A DNA stretch of 64,000 nucleotides from Fibrivirga algicola (GTDB taxonomy: Bacteria; Bacteroidota; Bacteroidia; Cytophagales; Spirosomataceae): NCBI RefSeq assembly GCF_011742925.1, contig NZ_WAEL01000008.1:124001-188000 (forward strand), read 5' to 3'. Position 1 is the stretch's first letter. Each line of letters starts with the position of its first letter. Under the pieces are notes generated by a model. That model was given only the letters and a program-made list of their open reading frames with translations, ran no database searches and was not told the origin of the DNA. Shown piece after piece: positions 1 through 9,243 of the stretch. A program made the position numbers and the translations under genes.

Positions 1-776
1 CGTGGGTTGAAATCGCCGATGCATTCCCAGTGGAATGCGTGGCCAGCTTCGTCGTAGAGGTGAAGCGTGCTGTTGGGAATCGCCCCGGCCACTTCTTCGG
101 CCATCCAGACCGGCGTGAAATTGTCGTTCCAGCCGCCAATAACCAGAACGGGCTGCGTTAGTCGGGGCAGTTCGGCCAGCGTGTTGTGGGCAATGCAGGC
201 TTCGGCCTGTCCTTCCAGCCCGTGCAAAGGCTGGGGATTGGCATCAATTGCCGCCGCTTGCCGACCGGCCTGAAAATCAGCATACATCGCGTCGTTATCC
301 CAACTCGCCTTCGAATAGATCAGCAGTTGAATGTAGTTGGCAAACTCCTCGGGCCGAAGCCGGGCCTTGATGGTAGCCATATGCCGGAAAATAGCCTCGG
401 CGGTGCGGTCACAGCGTGCCCAGGGGCACATCAGCACCAGCGACTTTACCTTGTCGGGGTGGCGCAGGGCCAGTTGCTGTGCGATGGTACTGCCCATCGA
501 GACGCCTACTACCCGCACACTAGTCAGGCCCAGCCCATCGATCAGACCAGCATAATCGTCAGCCATCTGTTCGGTACTGTAGGGACCTACTGGCTTATCA
601 GAATGCCCAACGCCCCGGTTATCACCCATGATACACCGAAAGCGATGTTGCCAGTCATCAGCGTGTTTCTCCCAAACCGAGCCGGGAGCCGTGATACCCA
701 TAATCAGCAGCAACGGCTCGCCCGATCCGCGTTCGATATAGTGTAAATTGATGCCGTTGGTTGTGATGAAAGGCAT
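1..776 (-). CDS. Alpha/beta hydrolase (3' end cut by window edge)
   Basis: The reverse-strand frame is open from an ATG at 776 to the window edge, giving about 258 residues without a stop. The N-terminal half shows the alpha/beta-hydrolase pattern: an oxyanion-side stretch LLLIMG near residues 23-28, a GDNRGVGHSD segment near 51-60, and a nucleophile elbow GVSMGS at 91-96 with Ser93. A late GHAFHWE segment would supply the catalytic histidine. It could be a soluble esterase, lactonase or C-C hydrolase; the substrate is unknown. It lies 57 bases downstream of the IolE-like gene on the same strand, so it may be the last visible gene of the sugar operon. Confidence 0.85.
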   Translation of the reverse strand, partial: MPFITTNGINLHYIERGSGEPLLLIMGITAPGSVWEKHADDWQHRFRCIMGDNRGVGHSDKPVGPYSTEQMADDYAGLIDGLGLTSVRVVGVSMGSTIAQQLALRHPDKVKSLVLMCPWARCDRTAEAIFRHMATIKARLRPEEFANYIQLLIYSKASWDNDAMYADFQAGRQAAAIDANPQPLHGLEGQAEACIAHNTLAELPRLTQPVLVIGGWNDNFTPVWMAEEVAGAIPNSTLHLYDEAGHAFHWECIGDFNP

Positions 777-833
777 AGAATTGGGGAGTTGAGTCACACC
801 GGCTTTTACCCGGTTCAATAAATGAATGCCAAA

Positions 834-1652
834 TCAAATAGCTGGCAGCAGTGTTTCGTACACCCAGCGGCCATCATGGAGAGTCACGCCGTCGGGGTCA
901 TTCATGGCTTCGGGGCCTTCGTCTTCGCAAATAATCCAGCCGCTGTAGTTCTGCTCGACCAGCCAGCGTGTAATGCTAACAAAATCAACTTTGCCGTTGC
1001 CCAGCAGCGCAAACTCAGGCTCACCGTTCCAGTCTTTGAAGTGCACCAGATTGATTAGCGAGGCGTACTCCTTCATCTTCGTCAGCGGGTCCATACCGCC
1101 GTTGATGAGGTGGCCCACATCCGGCGTCCAGCCTGTCACCGACTGGTCGAGCGATTCCAGAATGACCCGGTAATCTTCCTCCGTGCGCGTAATCGACGAA
1201 TGGGGCGAGTTCGGGTGGAAACTACAGGGCACGCCCGCATCGACCGCCCGCCGCGATACCCGATTGACGATATTGACCAGGTTCCGTCGACGGACCTCGA
1301 TGTCGTGCCGCCCGGTTGGCTTCTGCACCGTGCAGAGAATCGCGCCCGGGAAGTGCCTGAGCAGGTCGATTGCCCGATCGGCTTCGCGGCGTTCCTGTTC
1401 GGTTTCTTCGGGGCCATTCCAGTCGAGGGCCAGTGCAACGGCCGCGAGTTCAACGCCCCGTTCAGCTAGTTTTTTGCCCAGGCTTTCGGCGTCGGGCAGG
1501 TCGCCCATCCAGTTGAAAATCGGCTCAATTCCCGCAAAACCAGCCTGCGCCGTAATGTCGATCATGTGCCCCTGCCGGTTAGTGTGGGTCAGACCGTTGT
1601 TATTCATGAACCAGGTGTACGCCTCGGCTCCAAAGCGAAAAGGGAAAGACAT
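834..1652 (-). CDS. IolE-like TIM-barrel sugar isomerase/epimerase
   Basis: A 272-residue member of the xylose isomerase-like TIM-barrel superfamily (AP endonuclease 2 fold), related to inosose dehydratase and other sugar isomerases. Visible metal-site segments are CSFHPNSPHS, WTPDVGHL, LVHFKDW and ICEDE, which provide the usual His/Asp/His/Glu ligands. The frame extends upstream to 1751, but those extra 33 codons are just one arm and the loop of a perfect hairpin repeat, so the ATG at 1652 is chosen; the protein then starts MSFPFRFGAEAYTW, as in relatives. Cytoplasmic, no signal peptide. Its neighbours suggest isomerisation of an oxidised or rare sugar; exact substrate unknown. Confidence 0.85.
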   Translation of the reverse strand: MSFPFRFGAEAYTWFMNNNGLTHTNRQGHMIDITAQAGFAGIEPIFNWMGDLPDAESLGKKLAERGVELAAVALALDWNGPEETEQERREADRAIDLLRHFPGAILCTVQKPTGRHDIEVRRRNLVNIVNRVSRRAVDAGVPCSFHPNSPHSSITRTEEDYRVILESLDQSVTGWTPDVGHLINGGMDPLTKMKEYASLINLVHFKDWNGEPEFALLGNGKVDFVSITRWLVEQNYSGWIICEDEGPEAMNDPDGVTLHDGRWVYETLLPAI

Positions 1653-1655
1653 ATG

Positions 1656-1753
1656 GTTTGAGGTTTGTCGTCTGTGGTTTGTGGTTGCGCTGCTAATACA
1701 CCAAGTCGTAGGTAAGCAGCGCAACCACAAACCACAGACGACAAACCTCAAAC
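1656..1753. repeat. 39-bp perfect hairpin repeat, family A copy 1
   Basis: Arms at 1656-1694 and 1715-1753 are perfect reverse complements, with a 20-base loop. The inner core is TTGCGCTGCT/AGCAGCGCAA. The element fills the whole gap between two minus-strand genes: 3 bases from the start codon at 1652 and 1 base from the stop codon at 1755. Related copies lie at 11603-11680, 31659-31716 and 44064-44156, with a decayed one near 42978-43041. Confidence 0.9.
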
Positions 1754-1754
1754 G

Positions 1755-2618
1755 TCAAGCGTATTTAGCCTGCATGGCTTTGATGAATTTGAGACCGTTT
1801 TCGGCGATCTCCCAGGGCTTGCTGTATTCCCGCCAGACGTTGATGGAATTGGCGAAGTTGATGTCATTGCGGGTAAACGCTTCAATCGTCATCCAGCCGG
1901 TGTAGTTGATTTCGGCCAGCGTCCGGAAGGTATCGTCCCAGGGAATATGCCCATCGCCGGGCGTTCCCCGGTCGTTTTCGCTGATGTGAACATGCGCCAG
2001 ATACGGGGCAATGGTGCGGATGGCTTCGGGAAACCGCTTTTCTTCCATGTTGGCGTGATGCGTATCGAACATAGCCCGCACATGGGGGTGGTTAGCCTGA
2101 CGTACCAGTTCCGCGAGTTGCTCCATCGTGTTGCAGAGGTAGCACTCGAACCGGTTCAGGGCTTCGGGCGTGAGCACAATGTTAGCCTGCTGCGCATAGT
2201 CGGCCACCTCATGCAGCACCTCGGCACTGTAGGCGTATTCGTCGGGTTGCGGTTCGCGGCGGGTAAACGTAGCAAATGCGGAGTGAAACGGCCCGCAAAT
2301 CACCGATGCACCCAGCGCATGTGCCCGGTCGACCGCGCCTTTCAGATGCGCGACCGCCTGCCGCCGGACGCTGGCCGACTCGCTGGCCGGATTTTCGTCG
2401 GGACCAACTACCGTCACACAGGTACTTTGCAAGCCCACCTGATTCAGGTGCTCGCCAAATTTCCGGTAAACGCTAACGTCCTGGTTATCAATAAAACACT
2501 CGACCCCGTCATACCCGATCTGCTTTAACCGATCGGCAATCGGGTTCATTTCCTCAGATATAGCCGCCGTCCAGACCAGGAGATTGAAGCCAACGGGCGA
2601 CGTAGTTTGTGAAGGCAT
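1755..2618 (-). CDS. D-tagatose/D-psicose 3-epimerase family TIM-barrel protein
   Basis: A 287-residue sugar epimerase. The metal/catalytic residues of Pseudomonas cichorii D-tagatose 3-epimerase (Glu152, Asp185, His211, Glu246) fall at identical positions here: E152 in PEALNRFE, D185 in MFDTHH, H211 in HVHISEN and E246 in MTIEAF. The GTPGDGHIPWDD segment is also typical of the family. It would interconvert ketoses at C3 in the cytoplasm using a divalent metal; hydroxypyruvate isomerase is the main alternative. It lies between two hairpin repeats (2634-2700 upstream, 1656-1753 downstream) in the same operon as two other TIM-barrel enzymes. Confidence 0.85.
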   Translation of the reverse strand: MPSQTTSPVGFNLLVWTAAISEEMNPIADRLKQIGYDGVECFIDNQDVSVYRKFGEHLNQVGLQSTCVTVVGPDENPASESASVRRQAVAHLKGAVDRAHALGASVICGPFHSAFATFTRREPQPDEYAYSAEVLHEVADYAQQANIVLTPEALNRFECYLCNTMEQLAELVRQANHPHVRAMFDTHHANMEEKRFPEAIRTIAPYLAHVHISENDRGTPGDGHIPWDDTFRTLAEINYTGWMTIEAFTRNDINFANSINVWREYSKPWEIAENGLKFIKAMQAKYA

Positions 2619-2633
2619 AGGTAAAAAGGTGTA

Positions 2634-2700
2634 GCACCGAAGCTCCAGCTTCGGCGGTCGATGAACGATAGCAGCACTACCGAAGCTAGAGCTTCGGTGC
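2634..2700. repeat. Intergenic hairpin, GAAGCTCCAGCTTC family copy 1
   Basis: Arms 2634-2654 and 2680-2700 pair over 21 bases with one mismatch around a 25-base loop. Each arm is itself nearly palindromic (CCGAAGCT/AGCTTCGG), so two alternative foldings exist. The right arm ends exactly next to the stop codon of the gene at 2701. A related element is at 57571-57630. Confidence 0.85.
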
Positions 2701-5700
2701 CTATTTTTCCATAGGATGTTCCTTCAACAACTGCGTGGGCGAGTAGAAATCAACTTTACTCGCTGTAGCGGCCCTTACCTGTTTCACCTTATCGGGCGAA
2801 ATGGCAGGGGCTTCGTTCCCAAATGAATTCCGAACGTAGGTCAGCACGGCGGCTACTTCCCTGTCTTTCAGCAAACCGCCAAACGGGGTCATGGGCACCT
2901 GGCCCGGATACGTCTTTCCGTTCACGTCGATCGGCCCCATCACGCCTTTCAACGCCAGCTTGATCAGGCGCTCTTCGTTGCCCGATACCCACTTTGTACC
3001 CATGAGCGGCGGGAAACCAGCGGCAGCAAGGCCACGCCCATCAGGTTGATGGCAGGTCGTGCAATACCCTTCCCGGTTATAAATCTCCTTGCCAGTATTG
3101 AACAGGGCCAGTTCGTCGCCTTTCAGCTTCGAGGTCGCAGCCACCTCTTTTTTCTTGCTAACGTTTACGCCGTTGAGGTGCGCTACCGCCGTTTCGTGCG
3201 CATGAACCATCCAGTCGTCGAGTGGTTTTTTAGCCGCCTCGGCCAAAATGGGCAGCCCTTTTTCTTTGCCAATCCACGAGGCCGCCGCAATGGCAGTCAG
3301 CCGAACCCGGCTATTATCATCTCTAACAGCCTGCATCAGCAGATCGGCCTGATCGGCTACCTGATGCCCCGTGTAGCGCAACACCTGAACTGCCGCCGCC
3401 CGGGCGTGGTAGTCATTGGCTTTCAGCAGTTGGCGGAGTAGCTTCTGATCGACCTTGTTCAGGCCCCAGCTTACCCACAGGCCTTCGAGCAGGTGGTGTT
3501 CGTAGCGCCGATCGTTCTTGTCCAGCTTTGCCACCCAGGCCGTCAACTTAGGCAACACCTCCGCGGCGTTCCGTCCCCGCAGTTCAGACCGGGTGCGGTA
3601 GCGGGTGCGGTATTCAGGCAGTTTCAAGTTGTCGAGCAACTGATCGATACTGGCACCGTCTATTTTGGCGGGTGTCACCAACGGGCGCGACGGGTACGTA
3701 ATCCGGTACACGCGGCCCAGCGAATGGTCGCGCAGGGGGTCGCGGGCGTTGTGCTGCATGTGGCCAATCAGGATGTTGTGCCAGTCGATGAGGTACAACG
3801 ACCCATCGGGCGCAAATTCCATATCGACGGGCCGGAAATTGCGGTCTTCGCTCACCACCAAGTCCTGCCGGTGCCTGCTCTTATACCCCGTCCCTTCGTC
3901 GACCAGCGTGTGTTGCTTCGTTCCCAGGAAACCAATGGTGTTGTTGATCAAAAAGTCGCCCTGCATGTCGTCAGGGAAATGGCGGCTCGACACAAACTCC
4001 AGGCCAGAGGTAGGACGTACCCGGTGCGCATCTTCGATGAGTTGCACCGATTTATGGGTCGCCTGCCCGTAGCGCGGCAACACGGTGCCGGGCATCATCC
4101 AGCGCACGTCCGGGCTCGACGTTTCGGCGAAGAAAGGCTGTCCCCAATCGTCGAAAGCAATGCCCCAGGGGTTTGGAATGTCGAGTTGCGCGGTACGCTC
4201 CAGCTTACGGAGTTGAGGCGAGTAGCGGTAAAATCCACCGTTTGTTGCCCGAACCGGTCCGTACGATGTTTCGATGTTGGTGTGCAGAAAAACCCCTTCG
4301 CCCGAATAAATTGCCCCCGACGGATCGACCGTAAAGGCGTGGCTGTTGTGATGGGTGTCGTGGTCATCGTAGCCGCTAAGCAGGATTTCGCTCTTGTCGG
4401 CCTTGTCGTCGCCGTTGGTATCGGTAAACAGTTTAAAGTGAGTCCCCTGCGACACATAGACCATCGTTTCGCCAGTTGGGCCTTTGGTAATCTCGAAACC
4501 GAGCGGCAGGTGCAGACCATCGGCAAAAACCGTTTGTTTGTCGGCCTTACCATCGCCATTGGTATCTTCCAGAATCAGGATTTTATCGTTCGGTTTAGCA
4601 TCGCCGGGTTTGTAGTGCGGGTAACTCGGCATCACCGCCACCCACAGCCGCCCCTTCGTGTCGAACGACATTTGCATGGGTTTAGCCAAATCGGAAAACT
4701 CCTGCTCTGAGGCAAACAGGTCAATTTTGTATCCCGCCGGGACTTTTAGTTTAGCCAGCGCTTCCTGCCCGTACAGGTACGTCAGGCTCCCGTTTTTTTC
4801 GGGGTTAAAATTGGTCTTTACCGGCGGCAGCGGTATTGTCTTCTTATCGGCGGCCGTAATGTCCATGCGGGCCCCTTTCGATGCCGCCAGCCAAACGGCA
4901 GTGTCGCGAATAGCGGTCATTTGCCGGATTTTCTCAATTTCGGCCGGGTAATTGTCAGGACCAAACGGATTGTAGCGACGACCGTAGACGTGCACGCCGT
5001 TCGGGATTTTATAGTCGTTATGCCACATCCAGTCTTTTTCCAGCACGGCCTCCTGCACCAGCTTACGATTGGCTTCTGCTTTGGCCGTTGTTTTGCCGAA
5101 TAGCTGGTCGGCCAGCAACAGCGCCAGCTTTTTGTAGCCTGCGTCGTTCAGCTGCGAGCCGTCGATGGTGAGGGGTTCTTTACTGGCCGCGTACCACTGC
5201 TGAGACGGCGCGTAGGCGTCGATAAATAACACCTTATTCTGCCCGGCTACCTCCCGCATTGCGTTGGCGTAAAGGGCTAGGTTTACGTTCTCCTTTTTAC
5301 CATTTGGCAGGTCATACGTACCTGACAGGTCTTCAAACGCAATCGGCGACACAAGTGCCAGTTGCGGCGGCGTGGCTCCGTTGTAGCGCTGACTCAACGT
5401 GTGCTTTACAAACGCATCGAGTTCGGCTTTGTAGTTAGCCAGTCCGGCGGGTCCCTGAAACGACTCGTTGTAGCCGAAAAACGCAACAATTACGTCGGCT
5501 TTCAGTCGTTTCAGCCACTCGTCGGGCGACTCAAACTGTCCCTGACTGTCTGATTTATTGGCGAGTTCAGTCTGAAATTTTTCGGCACCAGGAAAGGCCC
5601 AGGGCGAAAAACGACTCGACCGGGGCCTGAAACCAGGCGTATCGCCGGGGTCGCACATGTTCCGGATGTAGAGCATATCATCCGGGTAACGTACCTGAAG

Positions 5701-5892
5701 TTCGGTTTCGAAATGCCCGTAGTTCATCATCCGCGAGCCCAGGTTGTTGCCCAGCAGCATAATGTGGCTCCCTTTTTTTACGGGCAGGACATCGGCCTGA
5801 TCGAACTGAAAGGCGCTGAAGACAAGGGCAACCAGCCCAGACAAGGCAAGCCCAACCGGAATGCCGACCTTGAGGTGTTTGAACGAGTTCAT
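2701..5892 (-). CDS. SGNH hydrolase / PVC-type dehydrogenase / HEAT / cytochrome c fusion protein
   Basis: A 1063-residue exported multidomain protein with an N-terminal signal/anchor (residues ~8-27). Residues ~40-270 look like an SGNH/GDSL hydrolase: LLGNNLGSRM in the block I region, FFGYNES as the block III Asn, and an IDGSQLNDAGY segment near the end. Residues ~370-740 form a PQQ-like beta-propeller dehydrogenase domain (PVC-type membrane-bound dehydrogenase), with calcium-like DTNGDGKAD loops. HEAT-like helices follow at ~750-900. A cytochrome c domain has its heme site CTTCH at 944-948 and PMTPFGG as a likely Met ligand region. It probably oxidises a sugar or deacylates and oxidises a glycoside in the periplasm; the substrate is unknown. 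Confidence 0.85.
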   Translation of the reverse strand: MNSFKHLKVGIPVGLALSGLVALVFSAFQFDQADVLPVKKGSHIMLLGNNLGSRMMNYGHFETELQVRYPDDMLYIRNMCDPGDTPGFRPRSSRFSPWAFPGAEKFQTELANKSDSQGQFESPDEWLKRLKADVIVAFFGYNESFQGPAGLANYKAELDAFVKHTLSQRYNGATPPQLALVSPIAFEDLSGTYDLPNGKKENVNLALYANAMREVAGQNKVLFIDAYAPSQQWYAASKEPLTIDGSQLNDAGYKKLALLLADQLFGKTTAKAEANRKLVQEAVLEKDWMWHNDYKIPNGVHVYGRRYNPFGPDNYPAEIEKIRQMTAIRDTAVWLAASKGARMDITAADKKTIPLPPVKTNFNPEKNGSLTYLYGQEALAKLKVPAGYKIDLFASEQEFSDLAKPMQMSFDTKGRLWVAVMPSYPHYKPGDAKPNDKILILEDTNGDGKADKQTVFADGLHLPLGFEITKGPTGETMVYVSQGTHFKLFTDTNGDDKADKSEILLSGYDDHDTHHNSHAFTVDPSGAIYSGEGVFLHTNIETSYGPVRATNGGFYRYSPQLRKLERTAQLDIPNPWGIAFDDWGQPFFAETSSPDVRWMMPGTVLPRYGQATHKSVQLIEDAHRVRPTSGLEFVSSRHFPDDMQGDFLINNTIGFLGTKQHTLVDEGTGYKSRHRQDLVVSEDRNFRPVDMEFAPDGSLYLIDWHNILIGHMQHNARDPLRDHSLGRVYRITYPSRPLVTPAKIDGASIDQLLDNLKLPEYRTRYRTRSELRGRNAAEVLPKLTAWVAKLDKNDRRYEHHLLEGLWVSWGLNKVDQKLLRQLLKANDYHARAAAVQVLRYTGHQVADQADLLMQAVRDDNSRVRLTAIAAASWIGKEKGLPILAEAAKKPLDDWMVHAHETAVAHLNGVNVSKKKEVAATSKLKGDELALFNTGKEIYNREGYCTTCHQPDGRGLAAAGFPPLMGTKWVSGNEERLIKLALKGVMGPIDVNGKTYPGQVPMTPFGGLLKDREVAAVLTYVRNSFGNEAPAISPDKVKQVRAATASKVDFYSPTQLLKEHPMEK

Positions 5893-5896
5893 TCGA

Positions 5897-6799
5897 TCAG
5901 GATTTTTTAGGATGGCCGTAGGGTACGTTGATGTCTAGTTTCCCCTTCCATTTTTTGGGAACAGCCTTGCCTGTCGCCCAGTGGGTGGCGTTGATCACCA
6001 GCCGCTGAAACGCCTCGACCTGAAAATCGTCGGGATGGCCCAATGTGGTCAGAAAGGCTTTGCCGCCCCACTGATTTTGCCAGGTCCAGGCCACCGGATT
6101 GTCGATAGCGGCCTTGTCGGGGTTAACTGATTTGCCCATCAACAACGGCACCGCTCCTTTGGCCGGGTAGTCGGGCAAGACGCGATACAGCCACGATGCG
6201 GCGTGAAATTCGGGCGCAACGCCCGTCAGAATCGGATTCTGGGCGGCTTCGGGAATGATGGTTACGTCGGTCGTGCTTTTGTGGCCGTAGTGGGTATGCT
6301 GTGCTTTGCCGCCCCAGCCCGGCGGTGCACCAAAGGCAAATTCACCAAAACTATTCCACCGCTCACGCGGGTCGCCGGCGGGAAAATTGAACGCGTGGGT
6401 CGTAGTCCGGAACCCCATCACGGGCTTTCCCGACTTCAGGTACGCATCGATATGATCTAACTGATCTTGAGGTAGTTGCCGCCAGCGCAGATAAAAAACG
6501 GCCAGGTCAGCGTCTTTCAACGCGTCGAGGCCCGGAATATCTTTTTCGGCATTGTAGTCCGGGTACGCTTTCAGCACCTTCGTGCGCATGCCGTACTTCT
6601 TTTCCAGTTCGGTGGCAATTACCGGCAGCGTCAGTTCACCACTGTATTCATGATCGCCCGTAACAAAGACTACATACGGTTTGGCCGCCTTCGACCCAGC
6701 CGGTTTAAGTCGGCCGGCAATGGCTTCGGATAAACCCAGTTGGCTAAGCGCCAGCAAGCTGGCGGAATGTTGCAGAAAAGAACGGCGGTTTGTTTTCAT
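5897..6799 (-). CDS. ThuA-like domain protein with twin-arginine signal
   Basis: A 300-residue protein starting at an ATG at 6799. The N-terminus NRRSFLQ followed by a hydrophobic stretch and AIAG is a twin-arginine-type signal, implying export as a folded protein. The rest matches the ThuA (trehalose utilisation, glutamine-amidotransferase-like) fold: YVVFVTGDHEYSG, then LAVFYLRWRQLPQDQ, GKPVMGFRTTTHAF and a late FLTTLGHPDDF. ThuA domains are common next to PVC-type dehydrogenases and Gfo/Idh/MocA genes, as here; their biochemical role is poorly defined. It ends 4 bases before the fusion-protein gene, so the two are surely co-transcribed. Confidence 0.85.
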   Translation of the reverse strand: MKTNRRSFLQHSASLLALSQLGLSEAIAGRLKPAGSKAAKPYVVFVTGDHEYSGELTLPVIATELEKKYGMRTKVLKAYPDYNAEKDIPGLDALKDADLAVFYLRWRQLPQDQLDHIDAYLKSGKPVMGFRTTTHAFNFPAGDPRERWNSFGEFAFGAPPGWGGKAQHTHYGHKSTTDVTIIPEAAQNPILTGVAPEFHAASWLYRVLPDYPAKGAVPLLMGKSVNPDKAAIDNPVAWTWQNQWGGKAFLTTLGHPDDFQVEAFQRLVINATHWATGKAVPKKWKGKLDINVPYGHPKKS

Positions 6800-6834
6800 A
6801 TCTTTTTAGTACGCGGATGAGTGAGCGGGCACCC

Positions 6835-6900
6835 GGTTTTATAGTACGCGGTTCAACGAGATTGACAGGAATCTGCTTCAACCCGCATACTATAAAACCC
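6835..6900. repeat. Intergenic hairpin
   Basis: Arms 6835-6846 and 6888-6899 (GGTTTTATAGTA and its complement) pair perfectly for 12 bases and continue imperfectly for about 5 more. A direct copy of TAGTACGCGG also lies just outside, near 6807. It sits in the 114-base gap between the Gfo/Idh/MocA and ThuA genes and has no U-run, so a simple terminator is unlikely. Confidence 0.7.
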
Positions 6901-6913
6901 AAAAACGGTCACC

Positions 6914-8068
6914 TTATACCGTAACGCCGGTATCTTTCCAGCTTTTCGAAGCGGCCGATGCCAGTACGGCTTCACACACTTTCTGAGTTTCGAGGGCGTC
7001 CTGGAAAGTTGGCGAACAGGGCTCACCCGTTTCCAGGCAGGTCAGAAAATCAGCCACCTGATGCAGGAAAGTGTGTTCGTACCCAATGCTTGTGCCCGGA
7101 ATCCACCAGCGGTTCATGTAGGGCTGATCGCCGTCGGACACGTGGATATTCCGCCAGCCACGCACCACCGACTCATCAGCATGATCGAAATATTCCAGCC
7201 GGTTCATGTCGTGTAAATCCCAGCGAATAGACGCGTGTTCACCGTTGATTTCAAAGGTATACAGTGCTTTATGGCCCCGCGCGTACCGGGTTGCCTCGAA
7301 CAGACCCAGCGAACCATTATCGAAGTGACAGTGAAACAGACAGGCATCGTCGATCCCAACGGGCTGCACTTTTCCGGTTGTCTGGTGCACCCGCTCTTTG
7401 ATGAATGTTTTGGTCATGGCCGACACATCCGTAATGGCCCCGTTGAGCCACATGGCGGTGTCGATACAGTGCGCCAGCAGATCGCCCGTCACACCCGAAC
7501 CGGCCGCGTCGGCGTCGAGTCGCCAGAGGGCGGTGCCTCCCTGCGGCAGGTCGGCGTTGATGGTCCAGTCTTGAAGGAAGTTGGCCCGGTAATGGAAAAT
7601 TTTGCCCAGCTTACCTGATTCAACGATCTGCTTAGCCAGCGTTACGGCCGGCACACGGCGGTAATTGTACCAGACGGTATTGGGTACGTTTGCTTTGTTA
7701 ATGGCGTCGACCATGCCCTGTGCTTCGGCCAGGGTGCGGGCCAGCGGTTTTTCGCACAAAATCATTTTACCCGCCTCCGCGGCTGCAATGGCAATTTCGG
7801 CGTGGGTATCGTTAGGCGTACAGATGTCGATGGCATCAATATCGTCGCGGGCAATAATCGCCCGCCAATCGGTCTCCACCGATTCGTATCCCCACTGCTC
7901 GGCGAATTTGCGGGCATTTTCTTCATTGCGCGAACAAACAGCTTTCAACACAGGCCGGTAAGCGAGCTCAGGAAAAAAATGAGCTACCTGATAGTAGCCG
8001 TTGGTGTGAATACGACCCATGAGGCCGGTTCCGATTAAGCCGATTCTGAGTTCTTTTTTGGTTGCCAT
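6914..8068 (-). CDS. Gfo/Idh/MocA family NAD(P)-dependent oxidoreductase
   Basis: A 384-residue cytoplasmic sugar dehydrogenase. It has an N-terminal Rossmann fold with GLIGTGLMG (10-18), the CTPND segment (83-87) and the signature CEKPLA (EKP at 106-108). The C-terminal substrate domain carries [14 protein letters not shown], supplying the catalytic His region. The family oxidises or reduces hydroxyls of sugars, inositols or amino sugars. In this operon it would act on the product of the periplasmic enzymes or regenerate a 3-keto sugar; that link is inferred from neighbours. The start is the ATG at 8068, 27 bases after the next gene's stop. Confidence 0.92.
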   Translation of the reverse strand: MATKKELRIGLIGTGLMGRIHTNGYYQVAHFFPELAYRPVLKAVCSRNEENARKFAEQWGYESVETDWRAIIARDDIDAIDICTPNDTHAEIAIAAAEAGKMILCEKPLARTLAEAQGMVDAINKANVPNTVWYNYRRVPAVTLAKQIVESGKLGKIFHYRANFLQDWTINADLPQGGTALWRLDADAAGSGVTGDLLAHCIDTAMWLNGAITDVSAMTKTFIKERVHQTTGKVQPVGIDDACLFHCHFDNGSLGLFEATRYARGHKALYTFEINGEHASIRWDLHDMNRLEYFDHADESVVRGWRNIHVSDGDQPYMNRWWIPGTSIGYEHTFLHQVADFLTCLETGEPCSPTFQDALETQKVCEAVLASAASKSWKDTGVTV

Positions 8069-8095
8069 TTTTGGTGAGAGTTTGACGTTTCCCAG

Positions 8096-9127
8096 CTACG
8101 CTTCGTACCAGCCGTGTTGGTTACGTACCTGGATCATGGTGGCTAGAATATCGTTCCAGGTTTGCTGGTTGGTCATCACGGCGTTGGGGAACATGCAGCC
8201 ATCCCAGCAAATGTGTTTGAACGCTTTGGTGAGCTGACCGTTTTCGTCGCGCAGCCAGAAACCCGCGTCATTGGCCACGTCGAGTTTGCCGTTGGGGTCC
8301 AGCGCCTGGCAGTGGCGACCTGTTTTATCGTGCGAACCCGAGCCGAATACCGTTCCGTCGTTTTGTGCCACGTGGAAGTCGATGGTCCAGGGGCGCAGGG
8401 CGGCCGTTACGGTTTTCAGCCCTTCGGTCAGGGCGGCGCGGTCGTTCCAGTCAAAGTCGGCGGGGAGAATTCGGTCCTGCGGCCGGTTGTAGCCGAGCAG
8501 GTAGAGCAGCGTGTGAGCCATGTCGGCCTGGAAACCGATGTTCGGGCGGTCAACGGCTTCGAGCGTTTCCACCATCGTTTTCCAGCTGTGCATTCCCCCC
8601 CAGCAGATTTCACCTTCGGCGGCCAGTTTCTCGCCATAATCGGCGGCAACATCGCAGGCCTCGCGGAAAGTCTGGGCAATGAGTTTGGTATTCCCGGCGG
8701 GGTCGGCATCCCAGCTCTGCGGCGAACTGGCCGAGTCGATCCGGACCACACCGCTGGGCCGAACACCCAGCTCGGTCAGCCGTTGGCCGATATGGCACGA
8801 TTTACGTACCATCTCCACAAACTGGGTACGTTCCTCTTTACTACCCATAGCCGGACCACCCCAGATAGGTGCTACCAGCGAGCCGATTTTCAGGTTTAGG
8901 CCCGACACTTTATCGGCCAGACGTTTAATGCCATCATCATCCAGATTAACGTCGATATGCTCGAAAAGGGCCAAGTCAACGCCATCGAACTTCACGCCAT
9001 CTACCTCCGCCGCAGCGGTCAGTTCCAGCATGGTATCGAAGGCAATAACGGGCTCAGAGTCGGGTCCTTTACCGACCACGCCAGGCCACATGGCATTGTG
9101 TAGTTTAGGATAATTATTCTCGTTCAT
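8096..9127 (-). CDS. TIM-barrel sugar isomerase/epimerase
   Basis: A third xylose isomerase-like barrel in this operon, 343 residues from the ATG at 9127. A start 12 codons upstream is less likely because those codons fall in the gap and add nothing conserved. Metal-site segments are [14 protein letters not shown] (Glu), GFQADMAHT (Asp) and IDFHVAQND (His). It is longer than the other two barrels and not obviously the same subfamily. Soluble and cytoplasmic. The presence of three different barrel epimerases argues for several successive sugar isomerisations or for a broad substrate range. Confidence 0.85.
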   Translation of the reverse strand: MNENNYPKLHNAMWPGVVGKGPDSEPVIAFDTMLELTAAAEVDGVKFDGVDLALFEHIDVNLDDDGIKRLADKVSGLNLKIGSLVAPIWGGPAMGSKEERTQFVEMVRKSCHIGQRLTELGVRPSGVVRIDSASSPQSWDADPAGNTKLIAQTFREACDVAADYGEKLAAEGEICWGGMHSWKTMVETLEAVDRPNIGFQADMAHTLLYLLGYNRPQDRILPADFDWNDRAALTEGLKTVTAALRPWTIDFHVAQNDGTVFGSGSHDKTGRHCQALDPNGKLDVANDAGFWLRDENGQLTKAFKHICWDGCMFPNAVMTNQQTWNDILATMIQVRNQHGWYEA

Positions 9128-9243
9128 GATGTTTGGGAGTAATGGAGTTAAAAGCCAGGCCACGGAGTTACGCAGAGGTTTTATTTTGTCTGCAAGTCAA
9201 GAGAATTTTTGTGAACCTCCGCGGCTTAGCTCTTGCGTCTAAG

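Noticed and set aside
1653-1751. 33-residue N-terminal extension of the IolE-like protein
   Set aside because: It translates the hairpin repeat; the family start is the ATG at 1652.
3493-4710. 405-residue plus-strand ORF
   Set aside because: Opposite strand of the fusion-protein gene, which has clear domains; the shadow has none.
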